A DNA stretch of 60,754 nucleotides, taken from Cytophagales bacterium. GTDB lineage: Bacteria > Bacteroidota > Bacteroidia > Cytophagales > Cyclobacteriaceae. Below, piece after piece: positions 51,878 through 60,754 of this stretch. Within the stretch, counting starts at the first letter, position 1. Every line of letters starts with the position of its first letter. A model generated the notes under the pieces. It was not told the origin of the DNA. It did no database searches and saw only the letters and a program-made list of their open reading frames with translations. The stretch covers positions 1 through 60,754 of the forward strand of contig WGNT01000030.1 in assembly GCA_016124425.1 (NCBI GenBank), read 5' to 3'. The translations under genes were made by a program, and so were the position numbers.

Positions 51878-52969
51878 CTATACTTTATAAAGATGCAGCC
51901 AGCCATCTCGTTCGCTACTCCAGGTGAAATAGTTTTCCTTTTCCAGCCAGCGAATGTTGTCGTGGATATCTAAAAAGGCAGCGTCCTTCTCAACCAGAAT
52001 CTGGGACAACTCCAGCGTTTGGGTATTTCCGATCCATACACTGTTTTCGTTTTGGGGCCGGTTCAACTGTTGCACCATGACTTCGTTTGATCCGGGGATA
52101 TAGTCCATCCGTGCCAAATAGTTGTTGCGGGGATCCCCGGGGAAGTCAAACCAGCGGGCTTCTCCTCCTTCACTGGACACTACGCCGATCTTCACCTCGG
52201 AAAGTCGGTCTCCCACCTTCGGATAGGGCATAGGAATAGGTTTGGAATAGATAGAATCCAAATTGTTAATCAGGTAGAAAACCCCTACCCCTTTGGTATC
52301 AGAACGCCAGAAGGCGATGTCTTTGCCGTCAGGGCTCCACCTAAATCCATCTCGGCAGTTTAGTTCTTCTTCATATACCCAATCAAAGGTCCCGTTAATA
52401 ATGTCGTCATCACCGTCGGAAGTAAGTTGGGTGATCACTCCTGTTTGTAGTGATTCGACATAAATATTATTCCGGCTCACGTATGCTACTCGGGAAGCAT
52501 CAGGCGAAAATTTGGCAAACATCAGCGTTGTTGACGGGATACCCCTGCCAAGCTGATGTAGCTTCTTTGTATTCAGGTCCAGTACCCAGTAGTCTCCCCG
52601 GGTATGGTACCTCCACACTTTTCTTGTGTTCGTAAAAATCAGCAATTTCCTGTTATCGGCTGACCAGTAATAATTCGCAACAGGGAGGGGTGTCTGCTGC
52701 CCCTCAGGTATCAGTTCCTTAGCGGATATCAAGACGGATCTTTGTCCTGTTTTGGCGTCGTAGGTAACGATTTCATCCCCTCCCAAGGCCTCGTTTTTCT
52801 CAATGCTGGAGTATCCATTTCCGTCTTTCATCCAATAAATCGGCCCAAAGCGTTTCTGGGAAAAAGTTCGCTCCTTATAGATAGCTTCCAATGTAAGGGC
52901 GGATTGGGACAACAACGTAGCTGAACAGGTGAACTGAAAAAGTAAGCTTAATAGAACAATTTTTTTCAT
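51878..52969 (-). pseudogene. Dipeptidyl peptidase IV, N-terminal propeller part ending at an in-frame TAG
   Basis: These 363 codons encode a signal peptide (about 1-22, TLLSQ) and most of the DPPIV_N beta-propeller. They include DWVYEEELNCRDGFRWSPDG, whose double Glu binds the substrate N-terminus in DPP-IV. The frame stops at TAG (51880-51878) right after DGWLHLYKV; reading through continues RDGKS into the catalytic half with no shift. Related proteins usually have an aromatic residue here, so a TAT-to-TAG change is likely. The intact enzyme would release Xaa-Pro dipeptides in the periplasm. Confidence 0.87.
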
Positions 52970-53039
52970 GTGTTTATATTTTGTCGTAAAGGGTCAGAAC
53001 TTTTCCCGATAAATTGGGGTAGCCTGTCCCGATTTATAT

Positions 53040-53146
53040 CGGCGCGGAATCCCTTTCTGCGGCAGGAAGGTCGCACGAATAGTCATCCCCCTGTGTGTGG
53101 CCTTCACCATGAATGCCCGCTTCTCCGATAGGCAGGCTCGATTTCA
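53040..53146 (-). repeat. Dispersed hairpin repeat, copy 2
   Basis: On the minus strand 53144-53124 repeats the 21 nt of 4095-4115 with one mismatch (AAATCGAGCCTGCCT core), but the second arm of the hairpin has diverged. A CCACACACAGGGGGATGACT segment further along loosely matches the downstream part of copy 1. The rest of the 449-bp gap between DPP-IV and the AraC gene is AT-rich and probably holds both promoters; no clear consensus seen. Confidence 0.5.
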
Positions 53147-53418
53147 AGCGATTTATATGTCAAATTCTCATTGAAAGTTATGTTGTTAAAAGTAGTAAAT
53201 GTCCCGAAAATATCACCTTGTTCGTTCCCATAAAGATATGTTTTTCATCCAAGTTTACGATTCCATCATTTTAACCAAAAGATGTGGTATTTTACCTTAG
53301 TAGTAAAAACTACTACTATTTATTTTACAAAAGAGCGAAGACTTGTAAACCCGAGGCATTTGTGAAAGCGATTCTTTTCTAGCCCCAAAAGCAGGATTCT
53401 CATTGGCAAATCCAAGTA

Positions 53419-54294
53419 TCAGTTGGCCCTTTTTAAGACTTTGTTTCTATACTCCAGTGGCGTCATCCCCGTGACGCTTCTGAAATGTTTGTGAAAATTT
53501 GACAGGTTGTTGTATCCAGAGTTGTAACAACATTCCGATGTATTGAAATCATCTTGATACAGTAGCCTACATGCGTTTGCGATTCGGACCTCTATCAAAA
53601 ATCTCGAAAAGGTCTTTTGGCTTTTGTATTTGAAAAAGCGGCAAAAGGCAGTAGGGGACATGTTCACAAGCGCAGCCACTTGTTTAAGCGTAATTCGCTC
53701 GCTGTAATTACTTTTGATAAAATCAAACACCATGTTGATCTTCGGAATATTTTCCTGCACGGTATGAATAGGAATACCGAGGGAGGAGATAAACGTAAGT
53801 TTGTTATCTTTGGAAATACCTTCAAGAATGTCAAGCAAGCCGAGGTAGCGTTCAAATGCCTGTTTTAATGTTAGGGCATTGAGTTTCTTACTGATCATGG
53901 TTTGCTGCTTGTCAGAAACCCGAATGCCATAGACCGAAAAATCAAGCAGTCGCTGAATGGCATAGGCCTCCGGGATGTCTTTAAGCGAGCCTTTCAGCAC
54001 ATCCTGGTTGAAAAAGACGGAGATGGCGCGGGCCTTTTTATGACCGTGATCGGGAAAACCAAAACCGCTGTTTCTAAACACATGGGGCAGGTTCTTCCCC
54101 AGAAGATATACTTCGCCTTTGCGAAAAGGGACGACACTCTCTGAAACAAAGAGGGACCCCCCACCTTCAAGGATTAAAGTGATCTGAAATTCTTCATGAA
54201 AGTGAATAGGTTCGAAGAAATCGTCCAAATCCCAACACTCAACCCGGATCGTTTCTTCCTTCAGTCGCGGTACTTTAAAATGGAGTGGTTGCAT
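53419..54294 (-). CDS. AraC-family transcriptional regulator
   Basis: This 291-residue protein has an N-terminal cupin-like ligand domain (HFHEEFQITLILEGGGSLFV, about 30-90) and a C-terminal pair of HTH motifs. The first contains ITLKQVAALVNMSPTAFCRF; the second contains CCYNSGYNNLSNFHKHFRS, ending TPLEYRNKVL. It lies upstream of DPP-IV on the same strand and is a plausible activator of the peptide-utilisation genes 48267-52969, a role AraC proteins hold in similar Bacteroidota clusters. Confidence 0.9.
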   Translation of the reverse strand: MQPLHFKVPRLKEETIRVECWDLDDFFEPIHFHEEFQITLILEGGGSLFVSESVVPFRKGEVYLLGKNLPHVFRNSGFGFPDHGHKKARAISVFFNQDVLKGSLKDIPEAYAIQRLLDFSVYGIRVSDKQQTMISKKLNALTLKQAFERYLGLLDILEGISKDNKLTFISSLGIPIHTVQENIPKINMVFDFIKSNYSERITLKQVAALVNMSPTAFCRFFKYKSQKTFSRFLIEVRIANACRLLYQDDFNTSECCYNSGYNNLSNFHKHFRSVTGMTPLEYRNKVLKRAN

Positions 54295-54479
54295 CGGTTT
54301 ATCAGCGTGGCAAGGGTAAGATAATGGAATAGTAAATTAGCATATATGCATGTAATAAGCAAAAAAGTAAATCCTTTACCCCATAAAGGTTAAGATAGCA
54401 CACACAATTGTTAATTTATGATACTGTTCGCCTTCAAAATTAGACTACATTTAATTACAAAATATAATAGCATACTAGT

Positions 54480-56048
54480 ATGGGTTTTCCGAGCATATTT
54501 AACGACGTTATCGGTCCGGTAATGAGAGGTCCTTCAAGTTCTCACTGCGCCGCTTCTTTGAGAATTGGCAGAATCTGCCATGACCTGATGGGTGGCAGCA
54601 TCTCGAAAATCGAGATTGACTTCGATCCAAACGGGTCCTTAGCTACAACCCATAAAGAACAGGGATCTGATATGGGCTTATTTGGCGGATTCTTGGGATG
54701 GGAAGCCTACGATGAACGCCTTGTCAATTCGGAACAACACATTGGTGCATCGGGAATTCAGGTCAAAATCAACATAAAAGACATTCAGGCCGAGCATCCA
54801 AATACATATAAAATTACGTTAACCAATCCCTGGGAAACCCATCAAGTGGTGGCAATATCGACGGGAGGGGGCATGATCGAAATTATAGAGATTGACGGAG
54901 CTGCTGTTTCCTTTGCCGGTGATAGTTTTGTAACATTGATCTATACATCCGACCCCAAAAGCCTTGTTTCATACCTGAATCAAAGTGCCCTCTGCGATAG
55001 CCTTGAGATCCATTCAGGAACTCAGCCCTTTATTGCCTTGACAGCGCTTGAATTTTTAGATGAGTTATACCTTAGGGATCTTCGCGAAATGGAGGATGTG
55101 AGCGATGTAAAACTGATCAAGCCCGTTTTGCCCGTCCTTACCGCGAAAAATCAGGAGGTTCCTTTCATCACATGCGATGAAATGTTGGCCTATAACCGGG
55201 ATGAAAGCCTATCCCTATGGGAGCTGGCCGTCCGGTATGAAAGTATCCGGGGGAATATCTCCGAAGAAGAAGTCCTCTACAAAATGGAACAGATTCGAAA
55301 AATTTTGAAGGATGCTGTCGAAACAGGTTTGAAAGGAACAAAATTCGAGGATAGGATTTTGGGGCCACAGTCGGTGAAATTCAAATCGCAGATGGAAAGC
55401 AAAAAGCTGGTGGAGGGGGATGTCCTTAATCGGATCATTATGTATGTCTCCGCTATCATGGAGGTGAAAAGTTCCATGGGTGTCATTGTCGCAGCACCGA
55501 CGGCAGGTTCTTGCGGCGCCATGCCCGGGGCTGTATTGGGAGTAGCGAATTCCATGGGTCTCTCAGACGACGATACCGTAAAAGCTCTCCTTGTAGCTGG
55601 GCTAATCGGGGTTTTTATCGCCGCCCACTCTACCTTTGCCGCTGAGGTGGGAGGCTGTCAGGCCGAGTGCGGGTCGGGTTCTTCTATGGCAGCGGCCGCG
55701 ATTGTAACACTAGCCGGAGGCAGTTTAAATCAAAGTATTTCCGCAGCTTCCATGGCACTTCAAAGTTCGTTGGGTATGATCTGTGATCCCATTGGAAACC
55801 GTGTAGAAGCGCCCTGTCTGAACAAAAATGTGATGGCTGCATCCAACGCGTTGTCCTGTGCCAATATGGCCTTGGCGGATTATGACCATTTGATTCCGTT
55901 GGACGAGGTGATAGAGACCATGTATGTTGTTGGGAAAAGCATTCCCAATACGTTAAGATGTACCAATCTGGGCGGATTGTCAATCACCAAAACGGCCAAG
56001 GAGATCGAACGGAAGCTGGGACAAAACCAGTTCTACAAAAGCTGCTAG
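54480..56048 (+). CDS. sdaA: L-serine ammonia-lyase, iron-sulfur dependent
   Basis: This 522-residue single-chain enzyme has the beta-type domain first (PVMRGPSSSHCAASLRIG, about 10-200) and the alpha-type catalytic domain after. The 4Fe-4S cysteines lie in TAGSCGAMPGAVLG, GGCQAECGSGSSMA and RVEAPCLNKNVMAA. It deaminates L-serine to pyruvate and ammonia in the cytoplasm. The length exceeds E. coli SdaA by about 65 residues, mostly in the linker between domains. It is divergent from the AraC gene, which could regulate it. Confidence 0.93.
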   Translation: MGFPSIFNDVIGPVMRGPSSSHCAASLRIGRICHDLMGGSISKIEIDFDPNGSLATTHKEQGSDMGLFGGFLGWEAYDERLVNSEQHIGASGIQVKINIKDIQAEHPNTYKITLTNPWETHQVVAISTGGGMIEIIEIDGAAVSFAGDSFVTLIYTSDPKSLVSYLNQSALCDSLEIHSGTQPFIALTALEFLDELYLRDLREMEDVSDVKLIKPVLPVLTAKNQEVPFITCDEMLAYNRDESLSLWELAVRYESIRGNISEEEVLYKMEQIRKILKDAVETGLKGTKFEDRILGPQSVKFKSQMESKKLVEGDVLNRIIMYVSAIMEVKSSMGVIVAAPTAGSCGAMPGAVLGVANSMGLSDDDTVKALLVAGLIGVFIAAHSTFAAEVGGCQAECGSGSSMAAAAIVTLAGGSLNQSISAASMALQSSLGMICDPIGNRVEAPCLNKNVMAASNALSCANMALADYDHLIPLDEVIETMYVVGKSIPNTLRCTNLGGLSITKTAKEIERKLGQNQFYKSC

Positions 56049-56069
56049 AAGTAACCGTTAGAAAAAGAA

Positions 56070-56835
56070 CCACATAGTCCAAAATGAAGGCTCGGAGGTT
56101 TTGTGAAAAATCTCCGTCCTTTTTAAACCATATAGTTGCATAGTTCACATAGGGATTTTAGAAAACACATGTCGACGGTTTAATAACAGTGCGTGCTATA
56201 TGGCCTATTTGGTAAAGTCTTTCTTTTAAACCACATAGGCACATAGTCCACATAGAACTTTTTTAAAAAAAGACCGTGTGGCTAGTTTAAGAACTTTCCG
56301 GACGATGTGGTAAAGTCTTTGTTTTTTTAGCCACATAGGCACCTAGTTCACATACATTTCAAGGGACATCCCTGTCGCCGATATAAAAACTATGCCTGCT
56401 TTATGGCCTATGTGGTAAAGTCTTTCTTTTAAACCACATAGGCACATAGTCCACATAGAACTTTTTTAAAAAAGACCGTGTGGCTGGTTTAATATCTATT
56501 TATCTGTAGGATGTGGTAAAGGCTATTTTTTTTTAGCCACATAGGCACCTAGTTCACATACATTTCAAGGAACATCCCTGTCGCCGGCATAAAAACTATG
56601 TGCGCTATATGAACTATGTGGTAACATCTTTTTGCTGTAAAAGGATTTAACGATGCCGTGGCAGGGGGATGTGAATTAAACTATCTTTGTTTTTTAACTA
56701 CATATGCATCTAGATAGGATATATTTAAGAAATTCCGTTTCGACTCATTTAAAACTATTTGGTAATATCTTTTTACACCTTGGACGCTTCGATTTAAAAA
56801 ATCTCAGGATCCGTTACATACCGTTATGTGGTCAC
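56070..56835. repeat. CACATAG-type repeat array
   Basis: A roughly 205-bp unit occurs about twice in tandem (starts near 56201 and 56404; the matching point recurs near 56611), with eroded partial copies on both sides. Each unit contains two sub-elements. One starts AAACCACATAGGCACATAGT; the other has AGCCACATAGGCACCTAG and CATCCCTGTCGCCG. Edges are inverted: CCACATAGGC (56331-56340) is complementary to GCCTATGTGG (56406-56415). It fills the whole 795-bp gap after the serine dehydratase gene. No gene is seen. Confidence 0.8.
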
Positions 56836-56843
56836 TTTTTCCT

Positions 56844-59591
56844 TTATTTAGCCATAGTAATCGTCAAATCTTCGCCTAGTTGGTGGATGGTATTTTGGAT
56901 TAGACCCTCTATGGATTTACCGTTTTCATCTTCTAGCGTATAGGTGATTTCCATTACCCAAGTTGGTTTGATGGCGGGTAAAGAAAGTAAGACCGATTTT
57001 TTATCTGCGGCAAGTTCAGCCTTGGCTACTTCCAACGTTTGCTCGTTGTGATGCTTCGATCCGTATTTTCTGGATCGTAACAGGTCCCACGTTTTCACGG
57101 TATAGTTCGTGACCTTTTCCGCACTGCTAGGATCCAGCCTGCCGGTGAACGTAAGCAGCATCCCATTTTTGTGAGCTTCTAGGCCTACAGGAATAGTCAT
57201 CGGTTCATCCACTTTTCTTATGCGATACAATCCCCCCAGTTGCGGTTGGGAAGATCCCCAGGCAGATAATCCGCATAGATACAGTTGTCCATCCTTAGGA
57301 TTGAAACGTCCTCGCATTACCCCGGTGGAAAATCTGGGAAGTGGCAACTCAAACACGCCACCCTGAAACTGATCTCCAATTTTTTCATGGGGAACTAAAA
57401 ACACCTTTCCATAACCGTAAGAAAAACTCAGCAGTTTTCCATTCAGCTCTCCCCACTTTTTACTATCCACCCAAAGCAATTCAGACGGGGATCGATCCCT
57501 ATCCCTTTCCACCCAAACCAAAGGCTGCTTCATGCCGGTATTTGAGCTGTCAGCCGGAGGGTTATAGCCAAACATGTTTCCATAAAAGCCACCTTTCTCC
57601 ACCCAGTTGATCCTGTTCATGGGATTCCAATGGCCCTCTTGGTCGGTTACAATAAAGGTTCCGTCCGGATTGATGCATACCCCATTGGCGGCACGAAAAC
57701 CCGTAGCTATAATTTCTGTTTTTTGGCCATCGGGACTTACCTTCAGTAAGGTACCATGTTGGGGAACAAGTGCTTCGCGGGCATGGCGAGCGCTTTTGGC
57801 ATAGTAGAGATTTCCCGCTTTATCTACCTGCAATCCCATGGCAAATTCATGGAAATGGTCTGTCACCTGTTGGTCGTTGTTGAAACTTTCGTAAAAATCT
57901 GTTTCCCTGTCACCGTTGAAATCATGTAAGCGTACGATCTGATCCCTGCATGTGACATACACTTCTTCATTAATAACTTTGATTCCCAAAGGCTGAAACA
58001 TCCCCGACGCCACGCGCTGCCAAGTCAGCTTTCCGGATTTTCCGGTAAAGCCTTCTACAAGCCATACATCTCCGTCAGAAGAACAGATTACAGCTTTGTT
58101 AGCGTCTTTAAAAAAGTCAAGTCCGCTCAATCGCAACTGATTTTTCCACGGACTATTGAATGGAGGATTTAAGATGTCAACCTGAAAAGCGCCTTCTTGT
58201 TCTCCCTTCAAAATGTCGGTTGTAAGCTTTTGGGGGTACCTTGCCGAACCTCCTTTAGTGTATTTCTCTAGGGATTCTGCTGGTAAGCTGGTTTTGGCAT
58301 AAGCTTCAAGCCCCTCCATGCCTGCCTTTCCCAACAATAATTTGATCTTAACTGGCTCGGAACTTATAATTTCCATAACAATAAACCCATCCTGTTCTTT
58401 GAGTATAGCTCCTTCACCCACTAATGTTGCAGCGGTACCTATGGGTGCAACCCTCATTTTCATTATGTTGTCGGATGGGATAATATTGAACGTTCTGGTG
58501 AACACAGGCATTTCATTGCTACTTTCCATCCCGAATGTTTCCAAAACCTTACCTTCTCCCACCGTGTAGGAAATGATAACCCGATCTTCAAAGGGATATA
58601 GCCCCTTGTAATGGGCCCACTCCCGCGGCAAGGGTCCAAACTTTCTTTTGTCCCTGGCCGTAAAGCGCGGATCTTCAAAGGAGCCTGTTTTTGGATGCGC
58701 CCATCCGGGTCCGGTTTCATTCTCAAAGTGGAGGTCACCAACCGTTCGGGGGGATATATTATGCTTTCCGTTAAAAAGTATCGCTTCCCAATCTATGAAT
58801 CCCTCACCTGTCCAGGCTCCCGCTACACGCAGCAGGTCGTGGTCAAACATCATCCAGGCATTGCCGGCGGCAACTCCGCCAGTTCCTTTATCAAGGCGCA
58901 CAGCAATTCCCTTGTAGGCAAAGTTAGCGTCCCCAAAATTCTCATCCGGTAAGGGCTGTACAGGACCGGTAGATCGTTGCCTTTCAGGTGCGTCCAGTCC
59001 AACCAATTCATAGGTGTTAATCAAAAAATTACCATAATCCATCTCCGCCCATGGTTTGAACTCCCTGGGAGCAGGGCCTTGCGATGTCCCTGCAGGTAAA
59101 CTTGCCAAATACGCATCGTCCAATTCAATAAACTGACTCGGATTTTCTGTACGTAAATAGGTTTCACGGAGGAAGTTGATGATGTCGTATTTTTCTACCG
59201 GGGTCAGGTTAATCTGCGGAGGCATAGATCCATACCCCCTCGTGAGGGTTTGATACATGGAATAAGGATCCTTGCCCACCTTAAACTCATCGGACCAAAA
59301 CTTAAGCGAGGTAGGAATGGAGCCCTCCTGTTCCGGACCACCGTGACAGTTGAAACAAATATTGTTGTAAATATGCTCCCCCGTACGGATAGATTCTCCA
59401 TGCCTGTCTCCCCAAGCGGTAATCAGACTTCTATGGTCTATGTCTTTTTCATAGTCAGGTAAGTCTGCTTCCTGAAGAATAAAGCCTGGCGTGGCATCAT
59501 CTTGGTTCCTTGCACCATCTGAGGATGAATTACAGGCAAGCAGCCATACACTTACAACGGGAACGAGTAGCTTGTAACGGTTTATGTTCAT
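56844..59591 (-). CDS. Cytochrome c / sorbosone-dehydrogenase-like propeller lipoprotein
   Basis: This 915-residue lipoprotein has lipobox Cys20 (SVWLLAC). A class I c-type haem domain follows, with C79-x-x-C82-H83 and likely distal Met123 in YGSMPPQ. A DUF6797-like middle region of about 300 residues comes next. A six-bladed-propeller region resembling glucose/sorbosone dehydrogenases starts near residue 490 (GLDFFKDANKAVICSSDGDV). A C-terminal beta domain closes it. Such proteins are thought to oxidise sugars or polyols in the periplasm and pass electrons to the haem; the substrate is unknown. A sulfatase gene lies 70 bp upstream on the same strand. Confidence 0.85.
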   Translation of the reverse strand: MNINRYKLLVPVVSVWLLACNSSSDGARNQDDATPGFILQEADLPDYEKDIDHRSLITAWGDRHGESIRTGEHIYNNICFNCHGGPEQEGSIPTSLKFWSDEFKVGKDPYSMYQTLTRGYGSMPPQINLTPVEKYDIINFLRETYLRTENPSQFIELDDAYLASLPAGTSQGPAPREFKPWAEMDYGNFLINTYELVGLDAPERQRSTGPVQPLPDENFGDANFAYKGIAVRLDKGTGGVAAGNAWMMFDHDLLRVAGAWTGEGFIDWEAILFNGKHNISPRTVGDLHFENETGPGWAHPKTGSFEDPRFTARDKRKFGPLPREWAHYKGLYPFEDRVIISYTVGEGKVLETFGMESSNEMPVFTRTFNIIPSDNIMKMRVAPIGTAATLVGEGAILKEQDGFIVMEIISSEPVKIKLLLGKAGMEGLEAYAKTSLPAESLEKYTKGGSARYPQKLTTDILKGEQEGAFQVDILNPPFNSPWKNQLRLSGLDFFKDANKAVICSSDGDVWLVEGFTGKSGKLTWQRVASGMFQPLGIKVINEEVYVTCRDQIVRLHDFNGDRETDFYESFNNDQQVTDHFHEFAMGLQVDKAGNLYYAKSARHAREALVPQHGTLLKVSPDGQKTEIIATGFRAANGVCINPDGTFIVTDQEGHWNPMNRINWVEKGGFYGNMFGYNPPADSSNTGMKQPLVWVERDRDRSPSELLWVDSKKWGELNGKLLSFSYGYGKVFLVPHEKIGDQFQGGVFELPLPRFSTGVMRGRFNPKDGQLYLCGLSAWGSSQPQLGGLYRIRKVDEPMTIPVGLEAHKNGMLLTFTGRLDPSSAEKVTNYTVKTWDLLRSRKYGSKHHNEQTLEVAKAELAADKKSVLLSLPAIKPTWVMEITYTLEDENGKSIEGLIQNTIHQLGEDLTITMAK

Positions 59592-59661
59592 TGGAGACTA
59601 TTGAAATGGGATTGGAGCAAAAGATAACCTAAAATTTGGTAAAGCAAAAGAACAACATGGA

Positions 59662-60754
59662 TTACTTCGGCATACGGCCCCACCAAGGGCCTTCATCCCT
59701 TATCTCCAGCCAGAGCCGTTGCATTTTGGGAATGAGTTTAAGAAGTGTGGGGTATTCGATCGTAGAGAGATCCTGTTTTTGTTCCAGGTCTGTCTTTATG
59801 TTGTATAATTCAAAGGTAGCAGGGACCGCTGTTTTCAGCCAATCCACCGCCTGATGCTGAGTAGAGGTGGGATGTGTTGCCACAAAATGCCCTCGCTCGG
59901 GGGCCAGTCGGCCAATGAGGACATAGTCACCGTCCCGCATCGCCATTTGTGCCATTCCCGGCATGTGGGAGGAGTTTAGGAGAAAGAACCAAATCGGCAA
60001 TACAGCTCTTTCATAAGGTCTGTTGAGGAAGGCATTAAACGCATCGGTGCCGTCTATGATGCGATCTCTGGGGACAGCAGCCCCAGCTAATCGGCAAATT
60101 GTAGGCAAAAAATCAGTCCCGTTAAAAAGCTTGTCGCTCACCGTTCCGGCCGGAATCTTTTCGGGCCAGCGTATCAGTCCCGGTACCCGATGGCCTCCTT
60201 CATAGGGAAATCGCTTCATCCCTCTTAGGTTTCCTGGTGTTCCAAAACAATAGTCTCTAAGGGTGTCCTCCCATGCACCGTTTGATTCCGCCAGGGAAAC
60301 TGGGTATTCCGGGCCGTTGTCACTGGTAAAGATAACTAGTGTGTTATCCCTCAATCCTGCGCCGTCTATAAATTGCATGAATCGACCAAAAGTGTCGTCA
60401 AGCTGGGAGACGGTACCATAGTAGGACATTTTATTTTTGGAGATATCGGTGGTGGGTCGTTCTACGCCGCCGTATTTTGTCAACAGTGACAAGGCATCGA
60501 CTTCCGCATTGTTGTAGGGATCGGAAAACCGCTGCGGAGGATCTAGGGGTGTATGCGGTTCATTGCTCGCGATAATCATAAAAAAGGGCTTAGTACTATC
60601 CCGTTTGTTCTCAATCCAGTCAGTGGCCTCATCGGTGATAATGTCGATATACCAGCCTTCCATTTCGCCCACAGGTTTTCCATTTCTCAGGAATTTGTCA
60701 GGGTTGCGGGGACCGGTGTTGAAGGCATTCACGGAGGTAGCTAGCGAATAATCA
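59662..60754 (-). CDS. Sulfatase (alkaline-phosphatase superfamily), 5' partial
   Basis: The frame is open to the right edge; the visible part is the C-terminal 363 residues. Recognisable segments are ASNEPHTPLDPP, TSDNGPEYP (metal-site Asp-Asn) and KRFPYEGGHRVPGLIRWPE. These are typical of S1 sulfatases that act on sulfated glycans. The formylglycine motif C-x-P-S-R lies outside the window, so activity cannot be judged. It is transcribed with the cytochrome/propeller gene downstream (70 bp), suggesting use of a sulfated carbohydrate. Confidence 0.9.
   Translation of the reverse strand, partial: DYSLATSVNAFNTGPRNPDKFLRNGKPVGEMEGWYIDIITDEATDWIENKRDSTKPFFMIIASNEPHTPLDPPQRFSDPYNNAEVDALSLLTKYGGVERPTTDISKNKMSYYGTVSQLDDTFGRFMQFIDGAGLRDNTLVIFTSDNGPEYPVSLAESNGAWEDTLRDYCFGTPGNLRGMKRFPYEGGHRVPGLIRWPEKIPAGTVSDKLFNGTDFLPTICRLAGAAVPRDRIIDGTDAFNAFLNRPYERAVLPIWFFLLNSSHMPGMAQMAMRDGDYVLIGRLAPERGHFVATHPTSTQHQAVDWLKTAVPATFELYNIKTDLEQKQDLSTIEYPTLLKLIPKMQRLWLEIRDEGPWWGRMPK

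Noticed and set aside
51862-51880. Two separate genes for a propeller protein and a peptidase
   Set aside because: Both parts are in one frame, join without loss across a single TAG and together equal one DPP-IV; the second part has no signal peptide of its own.
56070-56835. CRISPR array
   Set aside because: Repeat units are about 205 bp, contiguous and composed of sub-repeats, with no short repeat/unique spacer alternation and no cas genes nearby.

Overview
The window reads as a chromosomal segment of a Bacteroidota bacterium. The evidence is SusC-like TonB receptors with carboxypeptidase-regulatory N-termini, an ECF sigma/FecR pair whose FecR ends in a DUF4974-like region, matches to the Bacteroidota promoter (TTTG about 19 nt from TAnnTTTG), weak Shine-Dalgarno signals, a DUF4221 fragment, and CACGGAGG/CACATAG intergenic repeats. 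I infer Cytophagales, probably Cyclobacteriaceae, without a marker gene to prove it. I saw no rRNA, tRNA, CRISPR array, phage or transposase.

Layout. 1-9 kb: a partial M24 peptidase, an SBF-like transporter, a UbiA-type/methyltransferase pair, two adjacent SGNH hydrolases, a BrkB-family membrane protein, an M48 lipoprotein protease and a small membrane protein. 9-13.6 kb: the most unusual locus. Two proteins built of roughly 16-residue 'GxQVAGLxN' repeats flank an ECF sigma factor and a FecR anti-sigma; the second carries an N-terminal STN domain, where a TonB-dependent transducer would be expected. 13.6-25 kb: two TonB receptors, two related acyl-carrier-like proteins lacking the phosphopantetheine serine, a CNNM/CBS protein, GDPD, DinB, MaoC, a LuxR regulator, a lipoprotein and a decayed serine hydrolase. 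25-30 kb: SodA, TadA-like deaminase, divergently transcribed PiT-like and NptA-like phosphate transporters, and an alpha/beta hydrolase.

30-41 kb: a sugar-catabolic cluster. It encodes a secreted esterase, FGGY kinase, L-rhamnose isomerase-like enzyme, fused rhamnulose-phosphate aldolase/dehydrogenase, SDR and an IlvD/Edd sugar-acid dehydratase, with a divergent GMC oxidoreductase. Phosphorylating and oxidising sugar steps therefore sit side by side. 41-45 kb looks accessory: an AAA/DUF4143 ATPase, a HipBA module, and debris of a DUF4221 gene and a pirin gene. 45-48 kb: an NCS2 purine permease overlapping an exported MTA/SAH nucleosidase, then an intact pirin.

48-54 kb: Xaa-Pro aminopeptidase, a DapA-family lyase, DPP-IV and an AraC regulator, suggesting use of proline- or hydroxyproline-rich peptides. 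The DPP-IV reading frame is interrupted by one in-frame TAG. 54-60.8 kb: iron-sulfur L-serine dehydratase, a block of CACATAG repeats, a large lipoprotein cytochrome c/propeller fusion, and a sulfatase that runs off the window.
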